64,000 nt of DNA from Armatimonadota bacterium (GTDB lineage Bacteria; Armatimonadota; Zipacnadia; Zipacnadales; UBA11051). A program made the translations under genes and the position numbers. Position 1 is the first letter of the stretch; each line of letters opens with the position of its first letter. Positions 46,220 through 54,615 of this stretch are shown here, piece after piece. The notes below the pieces were generated by a model. The model saw nothing but the letters and a program-made list of their open reading frames with translations. It ran no database searches and had not been told where the DNA came from. The stretch spans positions 1 through 64,000 of the forward strand of contig JABLXH010000026.1 of NCBI GenBank assembly GCA_013178155.1, in the 5' to 3' direction.

Positions 46220-48838
46220 ATGAACGAAAACCAGCGCACCGGCACACTTTTCATCATCCCGCACACCCACTGGGAGGGCGCGGTGTTCCAGACCCGCGAG
46301 GCCTACCTGCGCATGGGCCTGCCCAACATCCTGCGCGCCCTCGCGCTGCTGAGAGCCTATCCGCACTACCGCTTCACCCTCGACCAGGCCTGCTATGTGA
46401 AGCCCTTCCTGGAGCGCTACCCGCAGGAGGAGGCGGATTTCCGGCGCTTCATCGCGGAGGGCCGGCTCGCGATTGTGGGCGGCACGGATGTGATGCTCGA
46501 TGTCAATATGCCCGGCGGCGAGTCATTCGTGCGCCAGGTGCTGTACGGCAAGGGCTACTTCCGCGAGAAGCTCGGGGTGGATGTGACCGTGGGCTGGCAA
46601 CTGGACACCTTCGGCCACCACGCCCAGATGCCGCAGCTTCTGAGGCTGGCGGGCTTTCGGTCCTTCTGGTTCTTCCGGGGGGTGCCGGACTGGGACACGC
46701 CTGCGGAATTCCTCTGGGAGGGGCTTGACGGCACGCGCATCCCTGCCGTCTGGCTGCCCGAGGGCTACGCAGTGGCGCACGGGTCGCCAGCGTCGCTTCC
46801 CGAGTTCTCCGCCCACATGCAGAGCTGCTATGAGCGTCTCGGGCGCTGGTCGCCAGGGCCCGATCGCGTCGGTCCGGACGGCCCCGATGTCTGCCCGCCG
46901 GAGGAACATCTCCCGGCCCTCGTCGAGCAGCACAACCGGCAGCCTGATCAGGCGCTGCGCCTGCAACTTGCCACGCCGCAGGAGTACGAGGCGGCTGTCC
47001 ACCTCGGTGAGAGCGGGCCGGTCCTCACGGGCGAGCTCAACCCGGTCTTCCAGGGCATCTACAGCAGCCGCATTGAACTCAAGCAGATCACGCACAGGCT
47101 TGAGAACCTGCTGACGACGGCCGAGGCGCTGGGCGTGTTGTTGCGCTGCGTCGGCGTCGAGACCTCGGACGACACCCTGTGGGCAGCCTGGGAGCCGATG
47201 CTGTTCAACCAGGCCCATGATCTGATGTCCGGCGTGATGACCGACGCCGTCTACGAGGACACGCTCGGGGGCTATGACTTCTCTCGCCGCATCGCCGAGC
47301 ACGAGGTCGAGACCCGCCTGCGCCGCTACTGCGAGGCGGTTGACACTCAAAGCTGTTCGAGGACCTCGCCGGTGCACTGCCATCACGGTCAGGAGACCGC
47401 TCCTACCGGTCCCGAAACCGCCTCGCAGGGCGAGGGGCTGGCGCTGGTGGTGTTCAACGCGCTAGGCTTTGCGCGTACCGGTGTCGTCACCACGACGATC
47501 GGCTTCGCCCGGCAGGATGTCAGGGCCATCCGACTGACGGGCGCTGACGGCGAGCCGCTGGCGTGCCAGATCCTGCGGGAGGAGCGCTATGGCAACGGCG
47601 CGCTGCTGGAGGCCGACATTGCCTTCGTCGCCCGCGATGTGCCCGCTCTCGGGCACATCGTGTACTGGGTGCTGCCGACCGAGCCGGACGATCCCGACGC
47701 AGCGGTTCCGGGCACACCGTCGCGCGCCGGGGTCCTGGAGAATGAGCTCCTGCGCGTTCAGATTGACCCGGGCACCGGAGCGATCCTGAGCATCCTCGAC
47801 AAGGTCAGCGGCCAGGAGGTCCTGAGTGCGCCCGGCAATGTCATCGTCCGTGAGGAGGACCACGGCGATCTGTGGGAACCGTACCGGCCCCTCGACGGCG
47901 GCAGCCGCATCGCGATGAAGGATGAGCACCCCGTGCCGCCGCGCGGGCAGGCCGTCTACAGCGATGAGCAGACCGGGGAGCCGGGACAGGGCGTGATCGG
48001 GCCGGTGGTGTCGGAGTTCAGCGTGGAGCACGACTTCGGCGATAAGGGTCGCTTCGCCACAATGGTACGCGTGTACTCCGGGATGCCAAGGATCGAGGTC
48101 CAGACGCGCCTCGTCAACAACGATGAATTCGTGCGCTACCGCGCACTGTTTCCCACGACCATCAAGAAGGGAAGGGTCGTCCACGAGATCCCGTTCGGGG
48201 CCATCGAACGTCCCTGCGGGATCGAGTTTCCCGCGCAGAACTGGGCGGACTACGGCGACGGAACGCACGGCCTGGCCCTGCTGAACCGCGGCCTGCCGGG
48301 CAATGCCGTCAGCGACGGGACGCTGCTTCTGTCCTTGCTGCGCAGCACCCGCATCGTGGCCTACGGCTTCGGCGGCGGCTACGGGCCAGGTATGTCCTCG
48401 GACTCGGGACTCGAGCTGGGCAAGGAGTTTACCTTCGACTACGCCCTGCTGCCCCATGCCGGAGACTGGCGCCAGACCGGCCTTTGCAGGCAGGGCCTGG
48501 AGTTCAACAGCCCGCTCCAGGCCGTGACAGCCGCCATGCACGCAGGAGTCTTGCCGGCGCGCTGGGGCTTTGTGCAGGTCCTGCCCGATAACGTCATGGT
48601 CTCCGCTCTGAAACCCTCGCGCGAGGGGAGCGCGGTGCTGCGGGTCTACGAGGCGGCGGGGCAGGCGACGCCCGGGGTCGAGGTTCGACTTCCCGGGGCC
48701 GTCCAACAGGTGCAGGAGGTGGACCTGATGGAGGACCCCATGGCTGAACTGCAATGCGAGGAGGGCATCGTCCGCTTCGATCTGCGGCCCTTTGAGATCA
48801 AGACGCTGCGGTTCAAGCTGCCACATCTGGCTGGCTAG
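46220..48838 (+). CDS. GH38 alpha-mannosidase-like enzyme
   Basis: This 872-residue protein follows the GH38 layout: N-terminal catalytic domain, three-helix bundle (SRIELKQITHRLENLLTTAE) and C-terminal beta-domains. The zinc site opens with HTHWE (His17, Glu19), where most GH38 enzymes have H-x-D. The catalytic nucleophile is Asp129 in GWQLDTFGHHAQMPQ. MFNQAHDLMSGVMTD carries the expected later histidine and aspartate. There is no signal peptide, so it should act on imported oligosaccharides. GAAGGAGG precedes the ATG. The HTHWE form belongs to a subfamily I recall from soil and hot-spring bacteria, with unproven specificity. It is intact and flanked by the two copies of the DUF4838 3' end. 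Confidence 0.88.
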   Translation: MNENQRTGTLFIIPHTHWEGAVFQTREAYLRMGLPNILRALALLRAYPHYRFTLDQACYVKPFLERYPQEEADFRRFIAEGRLAIVGGTDVMLDVNMPGGESFVRQVLYGKGYFREKLGVDVTVGWQLDTFGHHAQMPQLLRLAGFRSFWFFRGVPDWDTPAEFLWEGLDGTRIPAVWLPEGYAVAHGSPASLPEFSAHMQSCYERLGRWSPGPDRVGPDGPDVCPPEEHLPALVEQHNRQPDQALRLQLATPQEYEAAVHLGESGPVLTGELNPVFQGIYSSRIELKQITHRLENLLTTAEALGVLLRCVGVETSDDTLWAAWEPMLFNQAHDLMSGVMTDAVYEDTLGGYDFSRRIAEHEVETRLRRYCEAVDTQSCSRTSPVHCHHGQETAPTGPETASQGEGLALVVFNALGFARTGVVTTTIGFARQDVRAIRLTGADGEPLACQILREERYGNGALLEADIAFVARDVPALGHIVYWVLPTEPDDPDAAVPGTPSRAGVLENELLRVQIDPGTGAILSILDKVSGQEVLSAPGNVIVREEDHGDLWEPYRPLDGGSRIAMKDEHPVPPRGQAVYSDEQTGEPGQGVIGPVVSEFSVEHDFGDKGRFATMVRVYSGMPRIEVQTRLVNNDEFVRYRALFPTTIKKGRVVHEIPFGAIERPCGIEFPAQNWADYGDGTHGLALLNRGLPGNAVSDGTLLLSLLRSTRIVAYGFGGGYGPGMSSDSGLELGKEFTFDYALLPHAGDWRQTGLCRQGLEFNSPLQAVTAAMHAGVLPARWGFVQVLPDNVMVSALKPSREGSAVLRVYEAAGQATPGVEVRLPGAVQQVQEVDLMEDPMAELQCEEGIVRFDLRPFEIKTLRFKLPHLAG

Positions 48839-48954
48839 AGGATCGTCGCGCTCTCCCCCACAACCCGAGGTCGCGGGTGTCGCCGACGTTCAGGCGACAG
48901 GACCCGCGAGAGGTCTCGCACTGGTCCCGCGGGGCCTGCCCGCTCAACGACGCG

Positions 48955-49083
48955 GGCACCCGCGTGCACGATACTGTGGGTATGGCCGGCATCTGGAAGC
49001 CGGTCACTCTGGTGTGGGGTGATACGAGCTACAGCCCAATGATGATGGAGGAAGTAGTGCGCCTGAAGAGGGCTGCGGACTGA
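48955..49083 (+). pseudogene. 3' remnant of a duplicated DUF4838 gene
   Basis: This stretch closely matches the end of the DUF4838 gene at 45850-45973. Both encode VHDTxGMAGIWKPVxLVWGD, then a tail with SYSPMM-EEVVRLK, then TGA and CCGGC. Upstream of 48955 similarity ceases. It is the stump of a second copy, now separated from the first by the GH38 gene. Confidence 0.88.
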
Positions 49084-49179
49084 CCGGCCGGGGCTCACGA
49101 AGGAAGCTTTGCTCAATGATAGCCGGTACAACGCGGTCCAGCTCAGGGCAGATCATGAACCCATGGGGACTGATTCCGA

Positions 49180-51378
49180 ATGAGCCATCTCACACTTGGG
49201 ACTCTGATGCTGGCTGCTGCGCTCCCAGCCTGGGGCGACATTGGCCTGGTGACGTGGCTTCATCCGCAGGCTGATGGGCGCTTCGCGTTGGAGAGCGCCG
49301 TTCGGGGCGTCGAGGTGCGGGTTGCGACTGCCGACGGCACCCCTGTGGTGGACGCCGAGACGCTCAGGGCGGCTGGTTGGGAGTGGTCCGGAGACGGGTT
49401 CTGGCAGACGCCCCGCCGGGCGGGCGGCGGCAAGCTGCTGATCACGGTAAGCGGACTGCCCGCCGGGACGCACCAGGTTTACCTGCGGTGTTTCACCCAG
49501 CCGCGCATTCCGGGCAACCCCTGGTGGTTCATCCTGCTCCGTGGTCTAGATGATGGTCGGCCGCCTTCGGAACCGGACCGCATCGTCGCCGGCACAGGCG
49601 GCCATGACCCCCGCACCGTATATGAGACCCACCTGGGCATCGTGGGCACGGAGGAACAGCCGACCGCACAGTTGACCCTGTGGATTGAGCGCTACGAGTG
49701 GAGCGAACTCGCTCGGTTTGGCTCCATCCGCATCGAGACTGCCCCCTCGATGAACTATTCGACTACCGCAGAACCGTCGCCGGCCAACGAACGCATCCGA
49801 GCCACACTACTGGAAAACGGACCGCGCGAGGACGGCAAGCCCGTCTACGGGGTGGCCGTGGTGAGCGGGACCCTGAAGGTGCGGCCCAAGAGCTTCACAG
49901 CGCTGGAAGATCAGCCGCTGGCATCCGCGATCAGCATGTCGGCCGCGAAAGGGGAGTACGAGAGCCGACAGGTCCTCATTTACAGCCCGGCGCGCGATCT
50001 GGTCGGCGTGACAGTGGATTGCTCACCGTTGACGAGCGAGACCGGCGACGTGATCCCTGCCACGGAGTTGCTGTTCGCACCCGTCGGCTACTGTCCCTAC
50101 CGCGTGCCCCATAACCTGACCGTCCACGGCTGGTGGCCGGAGCCGATTCTGACCTTCCTCAAGCAGTTCACCATTCAGGGCGGGGACGTGCAGACTCTGT
50201 GGTACCGTGTGCATGTGCCGCGGGATGTGCGGGCAGGAGTCTACCGCGGCACCGTCACCGTCAGGGCAGAGGGCGCTCCCGCCTGCACCGTGCCCGTCGA
50301 TCTTCGCGTGTGGGACTTTGCTCTCCCCAAGTGGCCGCGATTGCGGGTGGTTGTGGGCTGCAATCGGGTGGGCGAGTTCGAGATGAGCTATGGGCTGAAC
50401 CCGAGCACCATCTACGGCTTCGATGACCGCTGGACCGAGGAATTCCCGAGGTGGGCGGAGGCAGGGGTAACGGCCATCAACCTGGCCTACATCTGGGGCA
50501 AGCAGATGGACCCGCAGACGAAGTTGCCCACCGACGCACAGCTCGATGAATGGGTGACGCAGATCCGCAGGCGCTATGAGGCGGCTACGAGGGCAGGTCT
50601 GCGTGACGCCTGCTACGTCTACCTGTTTGACGAGGCCACCGCCGAATGGGACGCGGCCATGCAAATGGTCTCGGGCCGCCTGCGCCAGGAGTTCCCCGAC
50701 CTGCTGCTCTTGACAACCGCCCACCGTGCCTGGTACCCGGGGGCGACGGTGCAGGACGGGGGCGCCACCATCGAAGACATCAACGGCTGGTGTCCCGCGA
50801 CCTTCCACTACAACTACGAGGAAGCCGCAAAGGCTCGGCGTCTGGGCCGGCAGGTCTGGTGGTACACCTGCAACTCGCCGGAAAAGCCCTTCGCCAACAT
50901 TCTCATGAGCCACCCCGCCACGGACGCCCGGCTGCTGATGGGGTTCATGGCCTTCGCCTACCAGACCGACGGCTTCCTGTACTATGCAACCGCCGGCGGC
51001 ACCTACGAGAACCGGCCGGCGATCACCGAAGGACCCTACACGCAATGGGCGATTGAAGACAACGCCCACAACCACCTCTACCAGAAGGGCCCGGACGGGC
51101 CGCTGCCATCACTACGACTGGAGGCCATGCGGGACGGGCTGGAGGACTACGACTACCTTTACCTGGCCCAGCGCGCCCAGCGGGATTTACGGGAGGTGGA
51201 TGTGACTACCCCGGAGCTGGAAGCTCTGGCGCGTGAGATCACGCCGTACTTCGCACCAGGCAATGGGCTTGTGGAGAGCTTGACGGAATACAGCGAAGAC
51301 CCGCAGGAACTGGAGTCGGCCCGGGAACGGGTGGCCCGGTACGTTGAGGAGGCCCAGGCACTGCTTCAGGAGTTATGA
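49180..51378 (+). CDS. Secreted GH123/DUF4091-type glycoside hydrolase
   Basis: The 732-residue product begins with a signal peptide (MSHLTLGTLMLAAALPAWG). After N-terminal beta-domains, PRDVRAGVYRGTVTVRAEG and LRVWDFALPKWPRLR lead into a TIM-barrel. YVYLFDEATAEW carries an Asp-Glu pair (484-485) matching the catalytic pair of GH123 N-acetyl-beta-galactosaminidases. LEAMRDGLEDYDYLYL near the C-terminus is the DUF4091 hallmark. GH123 enzymes use substrate-assisted catalysis on GalNAc; DUF4091 relatives often lack a proven substrate. The gene is intact and is the last one of the glycan island before the carotenoid cluster. Confidence 0.82.
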   Translation: MSHLTLGTLMLAAALPAWGDIGLVTWLHPQADGRFALESAVRGVEVRVATADGTPVVDAETLRAAGWEWSGDGFWQTPRRAGGGKLLITVSGLPAGTHQVYLRCFTQPRIPGNPWWFILLRGLDDGRPPSEPDRIVAGTGGHDPRTVYETHLGIVGTEEQPTAQLTLWIERYEWSELARFGSIRIETAPSMNYSTTAEPSPANERIRATLLENGPREDGKPVYGVAVVSGTLKVRPKSFTALEDQPLASAISMSAAKGEYESRQVLIYSPARDLVGVTVDCSPLTSETGDVIPATELLFAPVGYCPYRVPHNLTVHGWWPEPILTFLKQFTIQGGDVQTLWYRVHVPRDVRAGVYRGTVTVRAEGAPACTVPVDLRVWDFALPKWPRLRVVVGCNRVGEFEMSYGLNPSTIYGFDDRWTEEFPRWAEAGVTAINLAYIWGKQMDPQTKLPTDAQLDEWVTQIRRRYEAATRAGLRDACYVYLFDEATAEWDAAMQMVSGRLRQEFPDLLLLTTAHRAWYPGATVQDGGATIEDINGWCPATFHYNYEEAAKARRLGRQVWWYTCNSPEKPFANILMSHPATDARLLMGFMAFAYQTDGFLYYATAGGTYENRPAITEGPYTQWAIEDNAHNHLYQKGPDGPLPSLRLEAMRDGLEDYDYLYLAQRAQRDLREVDVTTPELEALAREITPYFAPGNGLVESLTEYSEDPQELESARERVARYVEEAQALLQEL

Positions 51379-51741
51379 GCCGGCCGAGAGAGTGGCGGAA
51401 ACTTACTGCGTCGCCCTTCGGCCTGAGCCAGGAAGCGAGGTGAGCGGGGTAGTTCGGCCCCCAAGACCGCCACAGGCTTTACCGTAACCCTTACTCCGTC
51501 GTCGCCAGCACATGTCAGGTCATCCGGTCCAAGGCGAATCCCGGGTGAATGTGGACTGTGGGCAAAGGCTCTGACCGGCACCCGACGGCGGGACGCCGCG
51601 CCTGCTGGTTTCAGGCTCTCGGCCCAACATGCGGAGGTTGGAGTGTTGTGCAGGAGGAAGTATCTCCTGCCGGCAGTTTCAGGCCCCATTGACAGCGAGG
51701 CATGCGATGCGTGTACGTGGAGAAGGGGCATAGCGCCATCC
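51379..51741. other. Upstream region of the carotenoid plus-strand operon
   Basis: About 360 bp without a credible gene. It must hold the promoter for crtI and crtB. Short GGTGAAT and ACTGTG words on the plus strand near 51541-51563 recall parts of a cobalamin riboswitch, but the conserved GCCACTG core and flanking helices are not found, so I do not call one. No CarH- or MerR-type regulator gene is adjacent. Confidence 0.4.
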
Positions 51742-53232
51742 ATGATGCCCCAGGCCATCGTTGTGGGAGCTGGTCTGGGTGGTCTCGCCACAGCGGCTCG
51801 TCTGGCGCGCGCGGGCTATCGCGTTACTGTGTTCGAGAAGGACAAGGTCCCGGGCGGGCGCTGCGGACGGCTCGAGGCCGACGGCTACCGATTCGACACG
51901 GGCGCCACACTGTACCTCATGCCGTATGTCTTTGAAGAGCTGTTCTCCTACCTGGGCACCGCGGTATCCGAGCACCTGCAACTGCATCGCGTCCAGCCCA
52001 CCTACCGGATCCACTTCCAGGACCAGTCCCACCTCGACCTGACACCGGACCTTGTCGCCCTCCGCGACCAGCTCGAGGCCTTCGAGCCGGGAGCGTTCGC
52101 CTCGGCGCTGCAGTTTCTGGCCACCGGCGCCCGCTACCACGCCGTGGCGCTGCAACGCTTTGTGGGGCGCAACTTCCGCCGGTGGTACGAGTTCTTCAAC
52201 CCCGTGAACCTGCCCCTCCTGTTCCGCGCCGGCGCGACGCGGAGCCATCTGCGCCTGGTCAGCCGCCATTTCCGCGATCCCCGCCTGCGGGCTGCCTTCT
52301 CGTTCCAAAGCATGTATCTGGGCCTGAGCCCCCTGGAGGCCATGGCGACCTACGCGCTACTGCAGTACTCCGAGCTCTGCGAGGGCGTCTGGTTCCCTCG
52401 TGGCGGGATATACGAGGTGATCCTCGCGATCAGCAGTATCGCGCAAAGCCTGGGGGTACGGATTGAGTTCGAGACTCCGGTGACAGCGATAGCCGTTGCC
52501 GATGGGCGCGCCGACGGTTGCGTGCTGGCGGACGGGCGGACCGTTCGTGCCGATGTGGTGGTAGCCAACGCAGACCTGCCCTATGTGTATGGCAGGCTCC
52601 TGCCCGATGACGGTGAGGCCGCACGGCTGGCCAGGAAGCGGTATACCTCATCGGCGCTCGTCTTCTGTTGGGGACTGCGCGGCAAGCCCTCCGCGGCGCT
52701 CCTGCATCACAATGTCTTTGTTGCCGACCAGGAGTACCGCGCCTCCTTCGATCGCATCTTCCGGGACCACACCCTCCCGGACCGACCATCCTTCTATGTC
52801 TGTGCGCCGTCACGCACGGACCCGGGCATGGCACCAGACGATGGCGACGCGCTGATGGTGCTGGTTCCCGTGGGCTGCCTGAACGAGGCTGCCGGGCAGG
52901 ACTGGCCAGCGCTGCACAACAGAGCACGGTGTGCCGTACTGGAGAAGCTGTACGCACTCGGGCTCGACGTGGCGAGCGCCCTCGACTTTGAGGCATCCTG
53001 GGGACCCCGCGAGTACCAGTCTGACCTCAATCTGACCCGGGGCTCGGCTTTCGGCCTAAGCCACAACCTGAGGCAGGTTGGGTACCTTCGCCCTCACAAC
53101 CGCCACCGGCGCTACCGCAATCTGTACTTCGTCGGCGCCAGCACACATCCGGGTACGGGGTTACCACTGGTGTTGCTCTCCGCCCGTCTGGTGTGCGAAC
53201 GTATACTGACAGAGCAGGGCAACGGCAGGTGA
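51742..53232 (+). CDS. crtI: Phytoene desaturase, CrtI family
   Basis: The protein of about 497 residues opens with the FAD-binding motif GAGLGGLATAARLARAGYRVT and PGGRCGRLEADGYRFDTGAT, standard for CrtI-type desaturases. The C-terminus has NLYFVGASTHPGTGLPLVLLSARLV, the family signature. It would desaturate phytoene stepwise toward lycopene using FAD. The start is placed at the double ATG (51742/51745), as the track start adds 33 residues with no FAD-fold meaning. crtB follows after 7 bp, so the two are co-transcribed. A second CrtI-type gene lies on the minus arm, so the desaturation steps may be split between them. Confidence 0.9.
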   Translation: MMPQAIVVGAGLGGLATAARLARAGYRVTVFEKDKVPGGRCGRLEADGYRFDTGATLYLMPYVFEELFSYLGTAVSEHLQLHRVQPTYRIHFQDQSHLDLTPDLVALRDQLEAFEPGAFASALQFLATGARYHAVALQRFVGRNFRRWYEFFNPVNLPLLFRAGATRSHLRLVSRHFRDPRLRAAFSFQSMYLGLSPLEAMATYALLQYSELCEGVWFPRGGIYEVILAISSIAQSLGVRIEFETPVTAIAVADGRADGCVLADGRTVRADVVVANADLPYVYGRLLPDDGEAARLARKRYTSSALVFCWGLRGKPSAALLHHNVFVADQEYRASFDRIFRDHTLPDRPSFYVCAPSRTDPGMAPDDGDALMVLVPVGCLNEAAGQDWPALHNRARCAVLEKLYALGLDVASALDFEASWGPREYQSDLNLTRGSAFGLSHNLRQVGYLRPHNRHRRYRNLYFVGASTHPGTGLPLVLLSARLVCERILTEQGNGR

Positions 53233-53239
53233 GAAGCAG

Positions 53240-54229
53240 ATGACTGAAGGGCCGTGCCGGGTGCTGGAGGACCACATCGCCGTGGCAACGCAGGCTCTTT
53301 CAGCACGAGCGCCCTCTTCGTCCCCGTCCTGCGCGGCGGGGGGGCTGTCGCAGGACGTGGAAGTGTGTCGTTGCGTCACGGCCACTCACTCGCGCACTTT
53401 CTACCTCGCCTCCGCGCTTCTACCCCGGGCGAAACGCGAGGCGATACGCTGCCTCTATGCCTTCTGTCGCACCACCGACGATCTGGTTGACCTGGCCGGC
53501 TCCGACCCGCATAGGGAGCTGATGCGCTGGAGAGAAGCCGCTCTCGGTGCGACGGACTACCACGACCACCCGATACTACGTGCCTGGCACGAGGTCCGCG
53601 TCCGCTATGGCATACCACTGCTGTTTGCCGCCCAGCTCATCGACGCCGTAGGTCTAGACATGGAGAGGAAACGGTACGCGACCTTCAGCGAGCTTGCCGA
53701 CTACTGCTACGGTGTGGCCTCTACGGTCGGGCTCATGAGCATGTGCATCATCGGCTACGAGGACCCCGCTGCCGTCCGATATGCGGTTTGCCTCGGGATG
53801 GCGTTACAACTGACTAACATTCTCCGGGACGTTGGCGAGGACTGGGGGCGGGGGCGCCTGTATCTTCCGGCCGAGGAACTGGCGTGCTTTGGTTTGTCGG
53901 AAACAGACGTTGGTGCCGCCTGCGTGGACGACCGCTGGCGCGACTTCATGCAGTTCCAGATCGCCCGGAACCGCCGGCTTTATGAGGAAGCCTGGCCAGG
54001 GATTGCGCTGCTGCATGCAGACGGCCAACTGGCGGTGGCCGCCGCCGCTCGGCTCTATGCCTCCATATTGGAGGATATTGAGCGCCATGACTACCAGGTC
54101 TTCCAGCGACGCGCCCGTGTGACCACAGTGAGCAAGCTGATGCGGCTGCCAGGGATCTGGAGCGACCTGCGACGGTTGCGCACCTCAGCACGCTCGGGCA
54201 ATGGACAGGAACTCAGGCGGAGACCATGA
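53240..54229 (+). CDS. crtB: Phytoene synthase
   Basis: This 329-residue protein of the squalene/phytoene synthase family condenses two GGPP to phytoene. It has ATHSRTFYLASALLP, the first aspartate-rich motif DDLVD at 80-84 and the second NILRDVGEDWGRGRLYLP around residues 195-210. The N-terminal 45 residues are an unusual extension rich in Ser and Ala before the conserved core. It starts 7 bp after crtI and its stop overlaps the next gene as ATGA. The head-to-head order with crtI strongly supports phytoene rather than squalene as product. Confidence 0.92.
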   Translation: MTEGPCRVLEDHIAVATQALSARAPSSSPSCAAGGLSQDVEVCRCVTATHSRTFYLASALLPRAKREAIRCLYAFCRTTDDLVDLAGSDPHRELMRWREAALGATDYHDHPILRAWHEVRVRYGIPLLFAAQLIDAVGLDMERKRYATFSELADYCYGVASTVGLMSMCIIGYEDPAAVRYAVCLGMALQLTNILRDVGEDWGRGRLYLPAEELACFGLSETDVGAACVDDRWRDFMQFQIARNRRLYEEAWPGIALLHADGQLAVAAAARLYASILEDIERHDYQVFQRRARVTTVSKLMRLPGIWSDLRRLRTSARSGNGQELRRRP

Positions 54230-54615
54230 GCAATCCGGTCCTGAGCATCCCCAATCTGGCCATCGCGGTGCAGTTGCTCGTCTGGTCGGTGAGTTGGCTC
54301 ACTGCGGCCACTCTCGGCCTGTGGAGAGCGCGGTCCGACCACTGGCGCACCTTCTGGCTCGTTTCGGGTGTCTGGTGTACCGCGAACTCGGCTTTTGCCC
54401 TTGCCGGCTTGCTGGCGCCCTTGAGCAGCACCGTCGCCCTGAGACGTGCACTCCTGATCAACGCGGGACTGGACCTGCTGTACATCGCGGCTGGTATCTG
54501 CCTGTTGTCTCGGCCCAACAGGAGTGCCCGGGGGGCTGGGCTGGCAGTCGTAATCCAGGGGTCCTTCCTGCTTTTCTTCGATGCTCTGCACGCCTGGCGC
54601 CTCTCACCGCCTTGA
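54226..54615 (+). CDS. Small membrane protein of the carotenoid operon
   Basis: The 129-residue protein has four predicted membrane helices (IPNLAIAVQLLVWSVSWLTA, FWLVSGVWCTANSAFALAGL, LLINAGLDLLYIAAGICLL, GLAVVIQGSFLLFFDALHAW). I do not recognise a named family with confidence. The layout of a Trp- and Asn-containing second helix and AGLDLLYI in the third is seen in small uncharacterised membrane proteins. It overlaps crtB by ATGA, so it is translationally coupled to it. Its 3' end overlaps the convergent glycosyltransferase by 12 bp. A role in carotenoid handling is inferred from position only. Confidence 0.65.
   Translation: MSNPVLSIPNLAIAVQLLVWSVSWLTAATLGLWRARSDHWRTFWLVSGVWCTANSAFALAGLLAPLSSTVALRRALLINAGLDLLYIAAGICLLSRPNRSARGAGLAVVIQGSFLLFFDALHAWRLSPP

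Noticed and set aside
44459-46366. 635-residue minus-strand ORF, and similar long ORFs at 37669-39633, 42092-43717, 47462-48826 and 28160-29317
   Set aside because: All lie antisense to genes with clear domains and have shadow-type composition, a common effect of high GC.
51500-51640. Possible cobalamin riboswitch upstream of crtI
   Set aside because: Only scattered GGTGAAT and ACTGTG words match; the conserved core and pairing helices could not be drawn, and no CarH-type regulator is adjacent.
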